Positions 20,716 to 32,439 of a stretch of 64,000 nucleotides of DNA are shown in pieces. Under the pieces are notes generated by a model that was not told where the DNA came from, did not search any database, and worked only from the letters and a program-made list of their open reading frames with translations. The DNA lies in assembly GCF_031143425.1 (NCBI RefSeq), contig NC_090447.1, positions 26,323,426 through 26,387,425 on the forward strand, in the 5' to 3' direction. This stretch comes from Pleurodeles waltl (taxonomy: Eukaryota; Chordata; Amphibia; Caudata; Salamandridae). Positions within the stretch are counted from its first letter, which is position 1. Each line of letters begins with the position of its first letter. The position numbers and the translations under genes are program-made.

Positions 20716-23124
20716 TTACATCCTCCTGTTCAGGTCATTCCCTCTGGGGAACTGACCGACTTCCACAGTGATAGGACCTAATCTGAACTGCCTCTTGTCT
20801 GTGCTTTTAATGTCTTCACCCATTCTCTCTATTTTGAGGTTAGAGGTATCCACCTCTGCTAATCTTATCTTAGCAAAGGTTACCCCTAGCTTACCCAAAG
20901 AGGTTACCCAGAGCTGGAGTAACCCCACCATGACCAACAGGGTCAGGGGGCCTAACTTGCCATTTGGCATGGAGTCTGACCACCATGCCAAGGATAGTGC
21001 AGCCATAAAGGCTAACACCCAGCAGAGGCCACTGACAGCTGTCAGTGCCCAGAACCACACCTTTAGCTCTTCACCTACAAGGGAAGGGGCTAAGTTACAG
21101 TCTTCTTTGGGTTCAGGGTGCCTGTCTGCTGTATTCGAGTGGGGGGGTACCACATTTTGTAGTAAACACCCTTCTTCCACTCTTTCTTCTGTTAGCTGAG
21201 GAGCCACCCACTCAGGTTTAACAGTTGCCTGACTAGCCAGGACTTTTTGTGGGTCAGGTTGGACTTTACCAGTGCCATTTTTGGAGTTCTCCCCTACTGG
21301 AGCAGAATCTCCTTGGCTTGCTGGAACCTTGGCTAAAGGTTGTCCACCTTTCCTACTCTGTTTTCCTTTCTTTTTCTTCTGGGGCCTACTTGCAGTTACT
21401 GCAGGGGTAGCACCTCCAGAATCATTGGGAGAGGTCTGGCACTGGACTAGTTCCTCTCTTGGGCTCTGACTAACCTCTGGGTAGTCATTTCCAAGGAGAC
21501 AATCAAGGGGGAGGTCTGTACTGACTGCCACCCTTCTCCAGCTAAAAGTCCCACCCACTTCTATGGGCACAAAAGCCACATGCCTATCAGTGACCCTGTC
21601 TGGGCTAACTCTTACTCTGGCAGTCTCACCTGGGATGTACTGGTTTGAGAACACCAGCCTGTCATGCACAATAGTGGGACTGGCACAAGTGTCTCTCAGG
21701 GCAGTGGCTGGGATTCCATTCACCAGTAGATAGTGGAAGTGTCTACTTCCCTCTGGAATCTCCAACTCACCTGTTGGGCCATTTTTCCAGTTGAAGGCTA
21801 TGAAGACCTCCTCATCTGAGGAGTCACCCCCAATGGCTACACTGGTCACCCCTGGGATTTTGCTAGGGGGTTTGTTTTTGGGAAAAGAAGTGTCCTTGGT
21901 GTGGTGCCCTGTCTGTCCACAGTTATGGCACCATGCCTTAGTGGCATCCCAGTTCTTACCCTGGTACCCACCTTTGTTTTGGGTTGTGTGTTGGGGCCCA
22001 CCCACCTGTTCTGGTTTTTGGGGGCCTAAAGAGGACTCTTTTTCTTTGTTTCTAGTGTCACCCACTTTCTCCTGGGGAGGCTTTGTAACCCCTTTCTTTT
22101 GGTCACCCCGAGTGGAAGTTGTGGTTACTCTAGTCTTGACCCAGTGGTCTGCCTTCTTTCCCAATTCTTGGGGAGAAATTGGACCTAGGTCTACCAGATA
22201 CTGATGCAACTTTTCATTGAAGCAGTTACTTAAAATGTGTTCTTTCATAAACAAATTATAAAGCCCAACATAGTCATGCACTTCATTTCCAGTTACCCAA
22301 CCATCCAGTGTTTTCACTGAGTAATCAACAAAATCAACCCAGGTCTGGCTCGAGGATTTTTGAGCCCCCCTGAACCTAATTCTATACTCCTCAGTGGAGA
22401 ATCCAAAGCTCTCAATCAGGGCACCCTTCATGAGGTCATAGGATTCTGCATCTTTTCCAGAGAGTGTGAGGAGTCTATCCCTACACTTTCCAGTGAACAT
22501 TTCTCAAAGGAGAGCACCCCAGTGAGATTTGCTTACTTTTCTGGTTACACAAGCCCTCTCAAAAGCTGTGAACCATTTGGTGATGTCATCACCATCTTCA
22601 TATTTAGTTACAATCCCTTTAGGGATTTTCAACATGTCAGGAGAATCTCTGACCCTATTTATGTTGCTGCCACCATTGATGGGACCTAGGCCCATCTCTT
22701 GTCTTTCCCTTTCTATGGCTAGGATCTGTCTTTCCAAAGCCAATCTTTTGGCCATCCTGGCTAACTGTATGTCCTCTTCACTGAGGTTATCCTCAGTGAT
22801 TTCAGAGGTGCTGGCCCCTCCTGTGAGGGAAGCAGCATCTCTGACTAGTATATTTGGAGACAGGGCTTGAGTGGCCCTTTTCTCCCTAAGTAGGACTGGA
22901 GGGGGGGAATTCTCCTCCAAGTCACTACCCTCATCCTCTGTGTTGTCATCCCCAAAGGCGTTGGCTTTTTCAAACTCTGCCAAAAGCTCCTGGAGCTGTT
23001 GTTTGGAGGGTCTTGAGCCAATTGTGATTTTCTTAAGTTTGCAGAGTGACCTTAGCTCCCTTATCTTAAGATGGAGGTAAGGTGTGAGGTCGAGTTCCTC
23101 CACATTCATCTCTGCACTAGACAT
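20716..23124 (-). CDS. Element C gag-protease protein with C-terminal membrane segments
   Basis: One frame of 802 codons, interrupted once by TGA at 22506-22504 (codon 207). Residues 1-200 are a charged N-terminus and the start of a SCAN-like capsid (DGDDITKWFTAFERACVTRK), continuing to about 330. A zinc knuckle lies near 399-415 (CHNCGQTGHHTKDTS) with Ser in place of the last Cys. A retropepsin-like protease spans about 460-550, with RDTCAS at the catalytic site (Gly replaced by Cys) and PLDCLLGNDY. After a Lys-rich linker come two hydrophobic segments, about 689-715 (VWFWALTAVSGLCWVLAFMA) and about 725-743 (LTLLVMVGLLQLWV), then a short polar tail. Reverse transcriptase would be expected here in an autonomous relative; it is absent. 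Apart from the TGA the frame is clean. The start ATG is two bases from Harbinger copy 2. Confidence 0.82.
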
Positions 23125-23127
23125 TAA

Positions 23128-23430
23128 GGCCCTCATTCCAACCCTGGCGGTCGGTGTTAAAGCGGCGGCCAACCCGCCAACAGGCAGGCGGTAAAACAAA
23201 TGGAATTCTGACCCTGGCGGAAACCGCCAACAGAGACCGCCACTTTAACACTCCGACCGCCACGGCGGGACAAACAAACAGCGCAGCGGTCACCGCCAAC
23301 AGACAGGCGGGAGTCAATGTACCGCCCACCCTATCACAACCCACCAATCCGCCACCTTTTCCGGGGCGGTAGACCCGCCAATAAAAACACGGCGGAAACA
23401 GACATTACGAACGGAAAACGCTCACCTCTA
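23128..23430 (+). repeat. Left terminus of Harbinger copy 2: TIR and subterminal GGCGG repeats
   Basis: Left TIR GGCCCTCATTCCAACCCTGG followed by dense GGCGGT/ACCGCC motifs, and by AATTCTGACCCTGGCGG, which echoes the TIR in inverted sense. The same arrangement occurs at 58394-58680. Confidence 0.85.
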
Positions 23431-23456
23431 CACACTCCACGACAAATCTGGACAGC

Positions 23457-23539
23457 ATGGAACCCGAACTACACATCCTACCAGCTATTGTCTTCCTGCT
23501 CCTCTACCAGGAGCACGAACGCCGGCGCAGAAGACACCG
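23457..23539 (+). CDS. Transposase exon 1 (Harbinger copy 2)
   Basis: 83-bp first exon encoding 27 residues beginning MEPELHILPAIVF and ending with an Arg-rich stretch, then two bases of codon 28. The donor is GTGAGT at 23540. The ATG context is strong (AGCATGG). It joins in phase 2 to exon 2 at 32865. It is conserved with copy 3 at 58722-58804. The intron is 9.3 kb in this copy. Confidence 0.82.
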
Positions 23540-23559
23540 GTGAGTACTGCACCTACGAC

Positions 23560-24015
23560 ACAGGGGAGGGGGGAGGCAAAAAATTACAGGGACACACATA
23601 CGCGACACACCCACCCTCACCCTCACCCACAACTACATACACATCAATGCAGACCAACAACTCAGAGTGACACCCCCCAAACCCCCCGGAAGAATGCAAA
23701 GACAAAATAAAAAGATCATGAAATTTGAAGTATATTGTACTGCAAAGTAAAATAATATATCAAACATCTAGAACTATATATACATATGTAAATTGTCCTG
23801 TCCAAATAGGGTATCAGCCATTGTTCGTGGGCCAATGGGCCTAAACACATGGGCAAAGCCCACACAGGAGACCCGACTCCAATGGAGAGAACACTGCAGG
23901 GGCATCATATAGGAAAACTACAGGCACCTCAGGGGGAAGGGAAGGGGGGGCACCTCAGGGGGAAGGGAAGGGGGGGCACCTCAGCCAGATGAGTCCACGA
24001 CGCCAGATCCACCAG
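23560..24015. other. Transposase intron segment, no gene seen (copy 2)
   Basis: Non-coding, partly AT-rich sequence between transposase exon 1 and the subterminal repeats. Two 24-bp direct repeats of CACCTCAGGGGGAAGGGAAG lie near 23930-23980; the equivalent in copy 3 is single. Confidence 0.6.
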
Positions 24016-24265
24016 GGGCCTCCATGGCCACTGTTCAATCCTGGGGAGAGCAAAGCCACAGTCTCACAAGTCTCTACAGTGGGTGGGCTGCCCACTGTAC
24101 CATCCTGGGGAGTGCAAAGCCACAGTCTCTCAAGTCTCTACAGTGGGTGATTTGCCCACTGTACCATCCTGGGGAGTGCAAAGCCACAGTCTCTCAAGTC
24201 TCTACAGTGGGTGGTTTGCCCACTGTTCCATCCTGGGGAGTGCAAAGCCACAGTCTCACAAGTGG
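24015..24265. repeat. 64-bp subterminal tandem repeat (copy 2)
   Basis: About four copies of a 64-bp unit. Each contains GTGGGTGATTTGCCCAC (an interrupted palindrome GTGGG...CCCAC), CCATCCTGGGGAGTGCAAAG and CCACAGTCTC. The homologous array in copy 3 has 64- and 73-bp units. Confidence 0.88.
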
Positions 24266-24369
24266 ATTACAGACTCCACTGTTTTTGGAGGAGGCATGGT
24301 GCCCAGAGTACTTCGTGCAGCCCTGCCCGACACAGATCCGGGCCTGCCCCTTCAGCCAATGGGCCAGCG

Positions 24370-27300
24370 GTGCCCTGTTCAGCGGTGCTTGACTTGAAGG
24401 GCCCAGCGGAGCGGTGCAGAGACGGCGGTGCCAGCGGAACGGTGCTTGAGATGAAGGGCCCAGCGGAGCGGTGCTTGAGATGAAGGGCCCAGCGGAGCGG
24501 TGCAGAGACGGCGGTGCCCAGCGGAGCGGTGCAGAGACGGCGGTGCCCAGCGGAGAGGTGCTTGAGATGAAGGGCCCAGCGGAGTGGTGCTTGAGATGAA
24601 GGGCCCAGTGGAGCGGTGCAGAGACGGCGGTGCCCAGCGGAGCGGTGCTTGAGATGAAGGGCCCAACGGAGCGGTGCTTTGTGCGAAGGGCCCAGCGGAG
24701 CGGTGCTTGAGATTAAGGGCCCAGCGGAGCGGTGCTTGACTTGAAGGGCCCTGTTCAGCGGTTCTTAAGACGGCGGTGCCCTGTTCAGCGGTGCTTGACT
24801 TGAAGGGCCCTGTTCAGCGGTTCTTGACTTGAAGGGCCCTGTTCAGCGGTGCTTGACTTGAAGGGCCCTGTTCAGCGGTTCTTGAGACGGCGGTGCCCTG
24901 TTCAGCGGTTCTTGACTTGAAGGGCCCTGTTCAGCGGTTCTTGAGACGGCGGTGCCCTGTTCAGCGGTTCTTGACTTGAAGGGCCCTGTTCAGTGGTTCT
25001 TGACTAGAAGGGCCCTGTTCAGCAGTGCTTGACTTGAAGGGCCCTGTTCAGCGGTTCTTGAGACGGCGGTGCCCTGTTCAGTGGTGCTTGACTTGAAGGG
25101 CCCTGTTGAGTGGTGCTTGACTTGAAGGGCCCTGTTCAGCGGTGCTTGACTTGAAGGGCCCTGTTCAGCGGTTCTTGAGACGGCGGTGCCCTGTTCAGCG
25201 GTGCTTGACTTGAAGGGCCCTGTTCAGCGGTTCTTGAGACGGCGGTGCCCTGTTCAGCGGTTCTTGACTTGAAGGGCCCTGTTCAGCGGTGCTTGACTTG
25301 AAGGGCCCTGTTCAGCGGTGCTTGACTTGAAGGGCCCTGTTCAGCGGTTCTTGAGACGGCGGTGCCCTGTTCAGCAGTTCTTGACTTGAAGGGCCCTGTT
25401 CAGCGGTTCTTGACTAGAAGGGCCCTGTTCAGCGGTTCTTGAGACGGCGGTGCCCTGTTCAGCGGTTCTTGACTTGAAGGGCCCTGTTCAGCGGTTCTTG
25501 ACTAGAAGGGCCCTGTTCAGCGGTGCTTGACTTGAAGGGCCCTGTTCAGCGGTTCTTGAGATGGTGGTGCCCTGTTCAGCGGTGCTTGACTTGAAGGGCC
25601 CTGTTCAGTGGTTCTTGACTAGAAGGGCCCTGTTCAGCGGTGCTTGACTTGAAGGGCCCTGTTCAGTGGTTCTTGAGACGGCGGTGCCCTGTTCAGCGGT
25701 GCTTGACTTGAAGGGCCCTGTTCAGCGGTGCTTCACATGAAGGGCCCTGTTCAGCGGTGCTTGACTTGAAGGGCCCTGTTCAGCGGTGCTTGACTAGAAG
25801 GGCCCTGTTCAGCGGTGCTTGACTTGAAGGGCCCTGTTCAACGGTGCTTGACTTGAAGGGCCCTGTTCAGCGGTGCTTGACTAGAAGGGCCCTGTTCAGC
25901 GGTGCTTGACTTGAAGGGCCCTGTTCAGCGGTTCTTGAGACGGCGGTGCCCTGTTCAGCGGTGCTTGACTTGAAGGGCCCTGTTCAGCGGTTCTTGAGAC
26001 GGCGGTGCCCTGTTCAGCGGTTCTTGACTTGAAGGGCCCTGTTCAGCGGTGCTTGACTTGAAGGGCCCTGTTCAGCGGTGCTTGACTTGAAGGGCCCTGT
26101 TCAGCGGTTCTTGAGACGGCGGTGCCCTGTTCAGCGGTTCTTGACTAGAAGGGCCCTGTTCAGCGGCTCTTGACTAGAAGGGCCCTGTTCAGCGGTGCTT
26201 GACTTGAAGGGCCCTGTTCAGCGGTGCTTGACTAGAAGGGCCCTGTTCAGCGGTGCTTGACTAGAAGGGCCCTGTTCAGCGGTGCTTGACTTGAAGGGCC
26301 CTGTTCAGCGGTGCTTGACTTGAAGGGCCCTGTTCAGCGGTTCTTGAGACGGCGGTGCCCTGTTCAGCGGTGCTTGACTTGAAGGGCCCTGTTCAGCGGT
26401 TCTTGAGACGGCGGTGCCCTGTTCAGCGGTTCTTGACTTGAAGGGCCCTGTTCAGCGGTGCTTGACTAGAAGGGCCCTGTTCAGCGGTGCTTGACTAGAA
26501 GGGCCCTGTTCAGCGGTGCTTGACTTGAAGGGCCCTGTTCAGCGGTTCTTAAGACGGCGGTGCCCTGTTCAGCGGTGCTTGACTTGAAGGGCCCTGTTCA
26601 GCGGTTCTTGACTTGAAGGGCCCTGTTCAGCGGTGCTTGACTTGAAGGGCCCTGTTCAGCGGTTCTTGAGACGGCGGTGCCCTGTTCAGCGGTTCTTGAC
26701 TTGAAGGGCCCTGTTCAGCGGTTCTTGAGACGGCGGTGCCCTGTTCAGCAGTTCTTGACTTGAAGGGCCCTGTTCAGCGGTTCTTGACTAGAAGGGCCCT
26801 GTTCAGCGGTGCTTGACTTGAAGGACCCTGTTCAGCGGTTCTTGAGACGGCGGTGCCCTGTTCAGTGGTGCTTGACTTGAAGGGCCCTGTTCAGCGGTGC
26901 TTGACTTGAAGGGCCCTGTTCAGCGGTGCTTGACTTGAAGGGCCCTGTTCAGCGGTTCTTGAGACGGTGGTGCCCTGTTCAGCGGTGCTTGACTTGAAGG
27001 GCCCTGTTCAGCGGTTCTTGAGACGGCGGTGCCCTGTTCAGCGGTTCTTGACTTGAAGGGCCCTGTTCAGCGGTGCTTGACTTGAAGGGCCCTGTTCAGC
27101 GGTGCTTGACTTGAAGGGCCCTGTTCAGCGGTTCTTGAGACGGCGGTGCCCTGTTCAGCAGTTCTTGACTTGAAGGGCCCTGTTCAGCGGTTCTTGACTA
27201 GAAGGGCCCTGTTCAGCGGTTCTTGAGACGGCGGTGCCCTGTTCAGCGGTTCTTGACTTGAAGGGCCCTGTTCAGCGGTTCTTGACTAGAAGGGCCCTGT

Positions 27301-28431
27301 TCAGCGGTGCTTGACTTGAAGGGCCCTGTTCAGCGGTTCTTGAGACGGCGGTGCCCTGTTCAGCGGTGCTTGACTTGAAGGGCCCTGTTCAGTGGTTCTT
27401 GACTAGAAGGGCCCTGTTCAGCGGTGCTTGACTTGAAGGGCCCTGTTCAGCGGTGCTTGACTTGAAGGGCCCTGTTCAGCGGTGCTTGACTTGAAGGGCC
27501 CTGTTCAGCGGTTCTTGAGACGGCGGTGCCCTGTTCAGCAGTTCTTGACTTGAAGGGCCCTGTTCAGCGGTTCTTGACTAGAAGGGCCCTGTTCAGCGGT
27601 TCTTGAGACGGCGGTGCCCTGTTCAGCGGTTCTTGACTTGAAGGGCCCTGTTCAGCGGTTCTTGACTAGAAGGGCCCTGTTCAGCGGTGCTTGACTTGAA
27701 GGGCCCTGTTCAGCGGTTCTTGAGACGGCGGTGCCCTGTTCAGCGGTGCTTGACTTGAAGGGCCCTGTTCAGTGGTTCTTGACTAGAAGGGCCCTGTTCA
27801 GCGGTGCTTGACTTGAAGGGCCCTGTTCAGCGGTTCTTGAGACGGCGGTGCCCTGTTCAGCGGTGCTTGACTTGAAGGGCCCTGTTCAGCGGTGCTTGAC
27901 TTGAAGGGCCCTGTTCAGCGGTGCTTGACTAGAAGGGCCCTGTTCAGCGGTGCTTGACTTGAAGGGCCCTGTTCAGCGGTGCTTGACTTGAAGGGCCCTG
28001 TTCAGCGGTGCTTGACTAGAAGGGCCCTGTTCAGCGGTGCTTGACTTGAAGGGCCCTGTTCAGCGGTGCTTGACTTGAAGGGCCCTGTTCAGCGGTTCTT
28101 GAGACGGCGGTGCCCTGTTCAGCGGTGCTTGACTTGAAGGGCCCTGTTCAGCGGTTCTTGAGACGGCGGTGCCCTGTTCAGCGGTTCTTGACTTGAAGGG
28201 CCCTGTTCAGCGGTGCTTGACTTGAAGGGCCCTGTTCAGCGGTGCTTGACTTGAAGGGCCCTGTTCAGCGGTTCTTGAGACGGCGGTGCCCTATTCAGCG
28301 GTTCTTGACTTGAAGGGCCATGTTCAGCGGTTCTTGACTAGAAGGGCCCTGTTCAGCAGTGCTTGACTTGAAGGGCCCTGTTCAGCGGTGCTTGACTAGA
28401 AGGGCCCTGTTCAGCGGTGCTTGACTAGAAG
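24370..28431. repeat. Expanded 29/30-bp minisatellite (copy 2, main block)
   Basis: About 4.06 kb, roughly 138 units. The 29-bp unit is CTTGACTTGAAGGGCCCTG plus TTCAGCGGTG; the 30-bp unit is CTTGAGACGGCGGTGCCCTG plus TTCAGCGGTT. ACTAGAAG variants recur. The order of unit types repeats in longer blocks (for example around 27160-27420 and 27535-27790), so the array has higher-order structure. The first ~350 bp keep an older unit (CCCAGCGGAGCGGTG). The homologous arrays in copies 1 and 3 are only about 0.55 kb. Confidence 0.95.
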
Positions 28432-29806
28432 TGTCAAAGCCCAGCTCACCTGAGTTCGTGTTCAGTTCTGATGGAGGTTGAAGACAATCCGACCCCACCC
28501 TGAAACTGCTTGTTCTAGCACACTAGTTTTTAACACAGTGCACTAAGAACAGAAGCTCAAGGGAAGGGGGGAAGTGGATAAAATAAAATAAAGAGACAAC
28601 ACCGTTCTTGCGTTTCCACTGTTGAAGTGCTGCACAAATCTGCGGCCCTTTTGGATTTCTGTAGAAACTGGTGCCTAATGAAACATAAACAAAGAACAGA
28701 TAAGTGCAACCTATTCCTAAATGGGTTCCTGACTATCCCTTTATTTATTAGAAATTCTCTTCTAAAAGTACCTCTTGGATCCTGGTCTCTAGTTTCCAGG
28801 TTTGGAATGTGTTACTGCTCTGGAATGTGCTTTCTATCACTGTAAAGCTTCTAAAACATTAAACAATTACCGTTATCAGAATTACCAATATCAAACATTC
28901 ATCTTAATATAACTAAAGCCTAAATTCCCAATAGCAGACTCACTTTTCCCATATTTCCAGAATCTTTTATAAAACAAATACTGTACTTTTACATCAAAAT
29001 ACAGCATGTAATTTGTGCAAGTCCTTGATTTACTGTTTGCCTTGTTGTTAATGGTTCTTAAAAGTTCCATAAAAAAAATGTTTGCTTCACAAAGTTCCGC
29101 AAAGTATTCTTGTAACAAAGAGTTTGAATCACAATGTTTGTGGAAGGTATCTTGCTTCAAATTGTCTATACACGAATCCAGAAATTGTTGTCAAAGTTCT
29201 TTCAGGTAATAAAAAGTTTTGCACTTACTTGTTGCTGGCAAGAGATATTGATCAGTCTAACCTTGTCTTCTTTCTCTTTTGCAGGTTGCTTGTAGGAGAG
29301 AGGCTGAGGCAAGGAGGAACCGGAAACCGGCAGAAGGAAGAGCCAGCAGCTGCGCCCATTGAAGCCAATGAAAGTCTGTAGAGAGCAGGAGTGCCAGTGC
29401 CGAGGGATCTGTTCTCAGGTAAGCGGGAGGTAGACGAGCACAAGTACTGGGTGAGGCTCGGGGGCTGCCTTTTATAGACAGGGCTGGGTGTGGTTCGAAG
29501 AGCTGGGTGTGGTCCTCACATGCTGCACATGTTCTTGAAAGGTGAGCAGAGTTTCAGTTATTATGCAAATTAGTTGAATTAACACATGGCCTAGGGAGGA
29601 GTGTTTTAAAGAAGCCTTGGTAAAAGCAAGGCCCAATGTGTAAACAAAACAGCACATTAAACAACATACACAGAAGCCTAGGGGGGGGGGGGTGGAAGGT
29701 GAGATAACAAGAAAGGCTTTCAATAGTAAGTTTAAAAGGGAACTATTACAGAACCCACTAGTGCAGTGAGAGGGGACATGCTCTTTGCGGTGCACAAACC
29801 CTAACA
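28432..29806. mobile_element. Solo LTR D inserted in the minisatellite
   Basis: 1,375-bp insertion with LTR-type ends TGTCAAAGCCCAGC and AAACCCTAACA. It is flanked by a perfect 5-bp duplication AGAAG (28427-28431 and 29807-29811) taken from the ACTAGAAG repeat unit. No internal coding region, primer site or second LTR is present. No long open frame. Confidence 0.85.
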
Positions 29807-30127
29807 AGAAGGGCCCTGTTCAGCGGTGCTTGACTTGAAGGGCCCTGTTCAGCGGTGCTTGACTTGAAGGGCCCTGTTCAGCGGTTCTTGAGACGGCTGT
29901 GCCCTGTTCAGCGGTGCTTGACTTGAAGGGCCCTGTTCAGAGGTTCTTGAGACGGCGGTGCCCTGTTCAGCGGTTCTTGACTTGAAGGGCCCTGTTCAGC
30001 GGTGCTTGACTAGAAGGGCCCTGTTTAGCGGTGCTTGACTAGAAGGGCCCTGTTCAGCGGTGCTTGAATTGAAGGGCCCTGTTCAGCGGTGCTTGACTTG
30101 AAGGGCCCTGTTCAGCGGTGCTTGACA
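29807..30127. repeat. 29/30-bp minisatellite (copy 2, right block)
   Basis: About 11 further units of the array interrupted by solo LTR D, ending just before ATGTGTCTCCAGGGCATCAG. Confidence 0.95.
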
Positions 30128-30270
30128 TGTGTCTCCAGGGCATCAGATCCGGCCATTAAATGGATTTCATTCGCCAGCTGACATGTGGCTGCCGGGCCCT
30201 TCGTGCATATCTGTCTTCTCGCTTGCGGGGCCCTCCTGTGCTGCCGTCCCGGGCCCCTGGGTGTCCTCCT

Positions 30271-32439
30271 TCACACCTGGAATGGGGCTGGTGGGGCCCT
30301 CCTGGGCAGCTCGCCTGCTGCCGGACTTGTCGGGCATGCTGCCCTTGCTACCCTTCCCTGCTCCTCTGTGGCCCTTTCCTCCCTTTGGCGGTGTGCCAGG
30401 TGGCACCCCACTTCCTGACGGTGCCAGGGTAGTGCTTTTGGAGCCTGCTGTCTCTGGCCTCTCGCGCCGGGCACTGACTTTCCTGACTTTTTTTCCAGGG
30501 GATGGGCTGGCCGTCTCTTTACTGCTAGCCGAAGTAGCTGTCCTTGATGTGGTGGACTCCAAAATCCTTGGACTATTGTCCTTGTAGGTCCAGGGTTTGT
30601 GGTGGCTGAGGTGCTGATTGGAGTCTTATGAGTTGGAGGGGGTGGGTCAGGTGATGCAAAGAGGTTAAGTTTGGACAGGAAAAGCTTTTTAGGAGCAATG
30701 GGACGGGTAGGTGGAGTGGGTATGGGAGTGGAGGAAGAGGATGTGGTTGTAGGAGAGTGAAGTCTGGTGTCTTTGGGTGCAGGTGCTTGTGCTGGAGGCT
30801 GTCGTGAGGTGGATGGCTGTTGGGTGGGTGGCTGCCTGCGTTTGTGTGGTTTGGAAGAGGGGGTGACAGACACACTGGGAGAGGACACAGGGGACGTGTA
30901 AATGGTAGTGGGGGTGGTGACTGCACGTGTGCGGAGTGTCCTGGTGGGTGTGCTGGTGATGGACGTACGGGCTGATGATGTTGTGCATGCAAGTGTGAGT
31001 GGAGACGTCACAGGGAGGGAGGAGGGAGACGAGGAGGAGGGGGACACAGAGGAGGCAGTGGCTGTTGGCATGTCTGCATGTGGCTGTTGCTTGTGTGAAT
31101 GCTTGTGTGATGCTTGTCTGGATGAGCTTCCCTTGGGTGTTGAGGTGTGTGCAGGCTGGTCTGTAGGTGTGTCTGGGATAGGCAGAGGTACAGGGGAGTG
31201 GGACTGGGTGGAGGAAGTTGGAGGTGGGAGGCAGGAGACAAGGACAATGGCTGACGTCAGTGCTGAGGCCAGAGCGTTGAACGATCGCTGATGGGCAGCC
31301 TGACCCGAATGAATGCCCTCCAGGTATGCATTACTCCTGTGCACCTCCCTTTCTACACCCTGGATGGCATTCAAAAGGGTAGACTGCCCAACAGTGAGCG
31401 TCCTCAGGAGGTCAATGACCTCCTCACTGAGGGCAGCAGGGGTAACTGGGGCAGGGCCTAAGGTGCCTGGGGCGAAGGAGATTCCCACCTTCCTGGGTGA
31501 GCGGGCACGGGGCGAACGCTGAGGGGCTGCTGGGAGGGCGGAGCTGGTGCGCTGGGTGGCGGCTGTACCTGTTGTTGCGGTGAGCACGGATGTTGCCGCC
31601 ACCACAAGGGAGCTCCCTTCCGAGGACGTGTCTGTGTCGCTGGTGTCACCACGTGTCCCCGCTGTGGAGCTCCCCTCGCCCTCCGTCTCACTGGTGAACT
31701 CCGAGTCGGATGCATGGCCCTCCATGGCCATGTGAGATGCAGCTCCCTCGTGCTCCGATGCCACTTCTCCTCCGCCTGATGATGCTAATGCACACATGAA
31801 CAGGAAGACCACCAAAAAAGGGGGGGGGGAGAAATAAAGACATGTTGAGTGCATGCATTGGCGACACAGTTGGCGGAGAGGACAGACACAGAAGCCCCCT
31901 GCACTACGCCGCGCACTTGGGGTACACTACTCAATCCGTGGGACATGGCCTACAAGCATATGGACGACAAATCCACACATAGGTGACACAGGGCCATGAT
32001 TAGCTGTACTAGGCAACCTACAGAGGTGTGGGACGGGGGCACAGGGCCATGCCTAACGGAGGGGCCTAGCCTACGGAAATCGCCCTGGCCTAGGGATACC
32101 CACAGCCCTCCTCCCCCACCCAGACACCTCCAATGTGCTCTAAATCACCAGAATGTGCTTGTACTCACCCCCTTGTGTGTGCTGTGATGTCCTCACGCGC
32201 CCATCCAAATCGGGGTAGGCCACCGCCAGGATCTGGGACATCAGGGGGGTCAATTGACGACTGGCACCCCTCCTACGTTGGGAGGGCATCCCCAGCAGAG
32301 CCTCCGCGGTCTTCCTGCTCCCACGGCGGATGTCCTCCTACCTCTTGCGGCAGTGGGTGCCCCGTCTGTTGTGGACCCCCAGGGTCCGGACGTCCTTGGC
32401 GATGGCACGCCAAATGTCGATTTTCTGATGGGCGCTTAC
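30271..32439 (-). pseudogene. M1 Myb/SANT-like gene, broken (Harbinger copy 2)
   Basis: Exon 2 (32439-32169, 271 bp, same length as in copy 1) and exon 3 (31784-30271) are recognisable, but exon 1 and the minisatellite intron are missing. Exon 2 carries TAG at 32340-32338 in place of the second conserved domain tryptophan (W72). The exon 3 acceptor has changed from CATCAG to CATTAG. Exon 3 is otherwise open and similar to copy 1, including the helical region and the Ser/Thr/Pro linker. The gene cannot make the intact DNA-binding protein. Confidence 0.88.
31785..32168 (-). other. Intron 2 of M1 (copy 2)
   Basis: Same position, size and donor (GTGAGT) as in copy 1. A polypyrimidine tract lies on the minus strand near 31800-31830. 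Confidence 0.65.

Noticed and set aside
20768..23080. Plus-strand frames opposite the element C gag gene
   Set aside because: They are short shadows without motifs. The minus-strand frame has capsid, zinc knuckle and protease signatures and the right LTR context.
24370..28431. CRISPR-like array (29/30-bp repeats)
   Set aside because: There are no unique spacers; units are directly contiguous, and the genome is clearly eukaryotic. It is a minisatellite.
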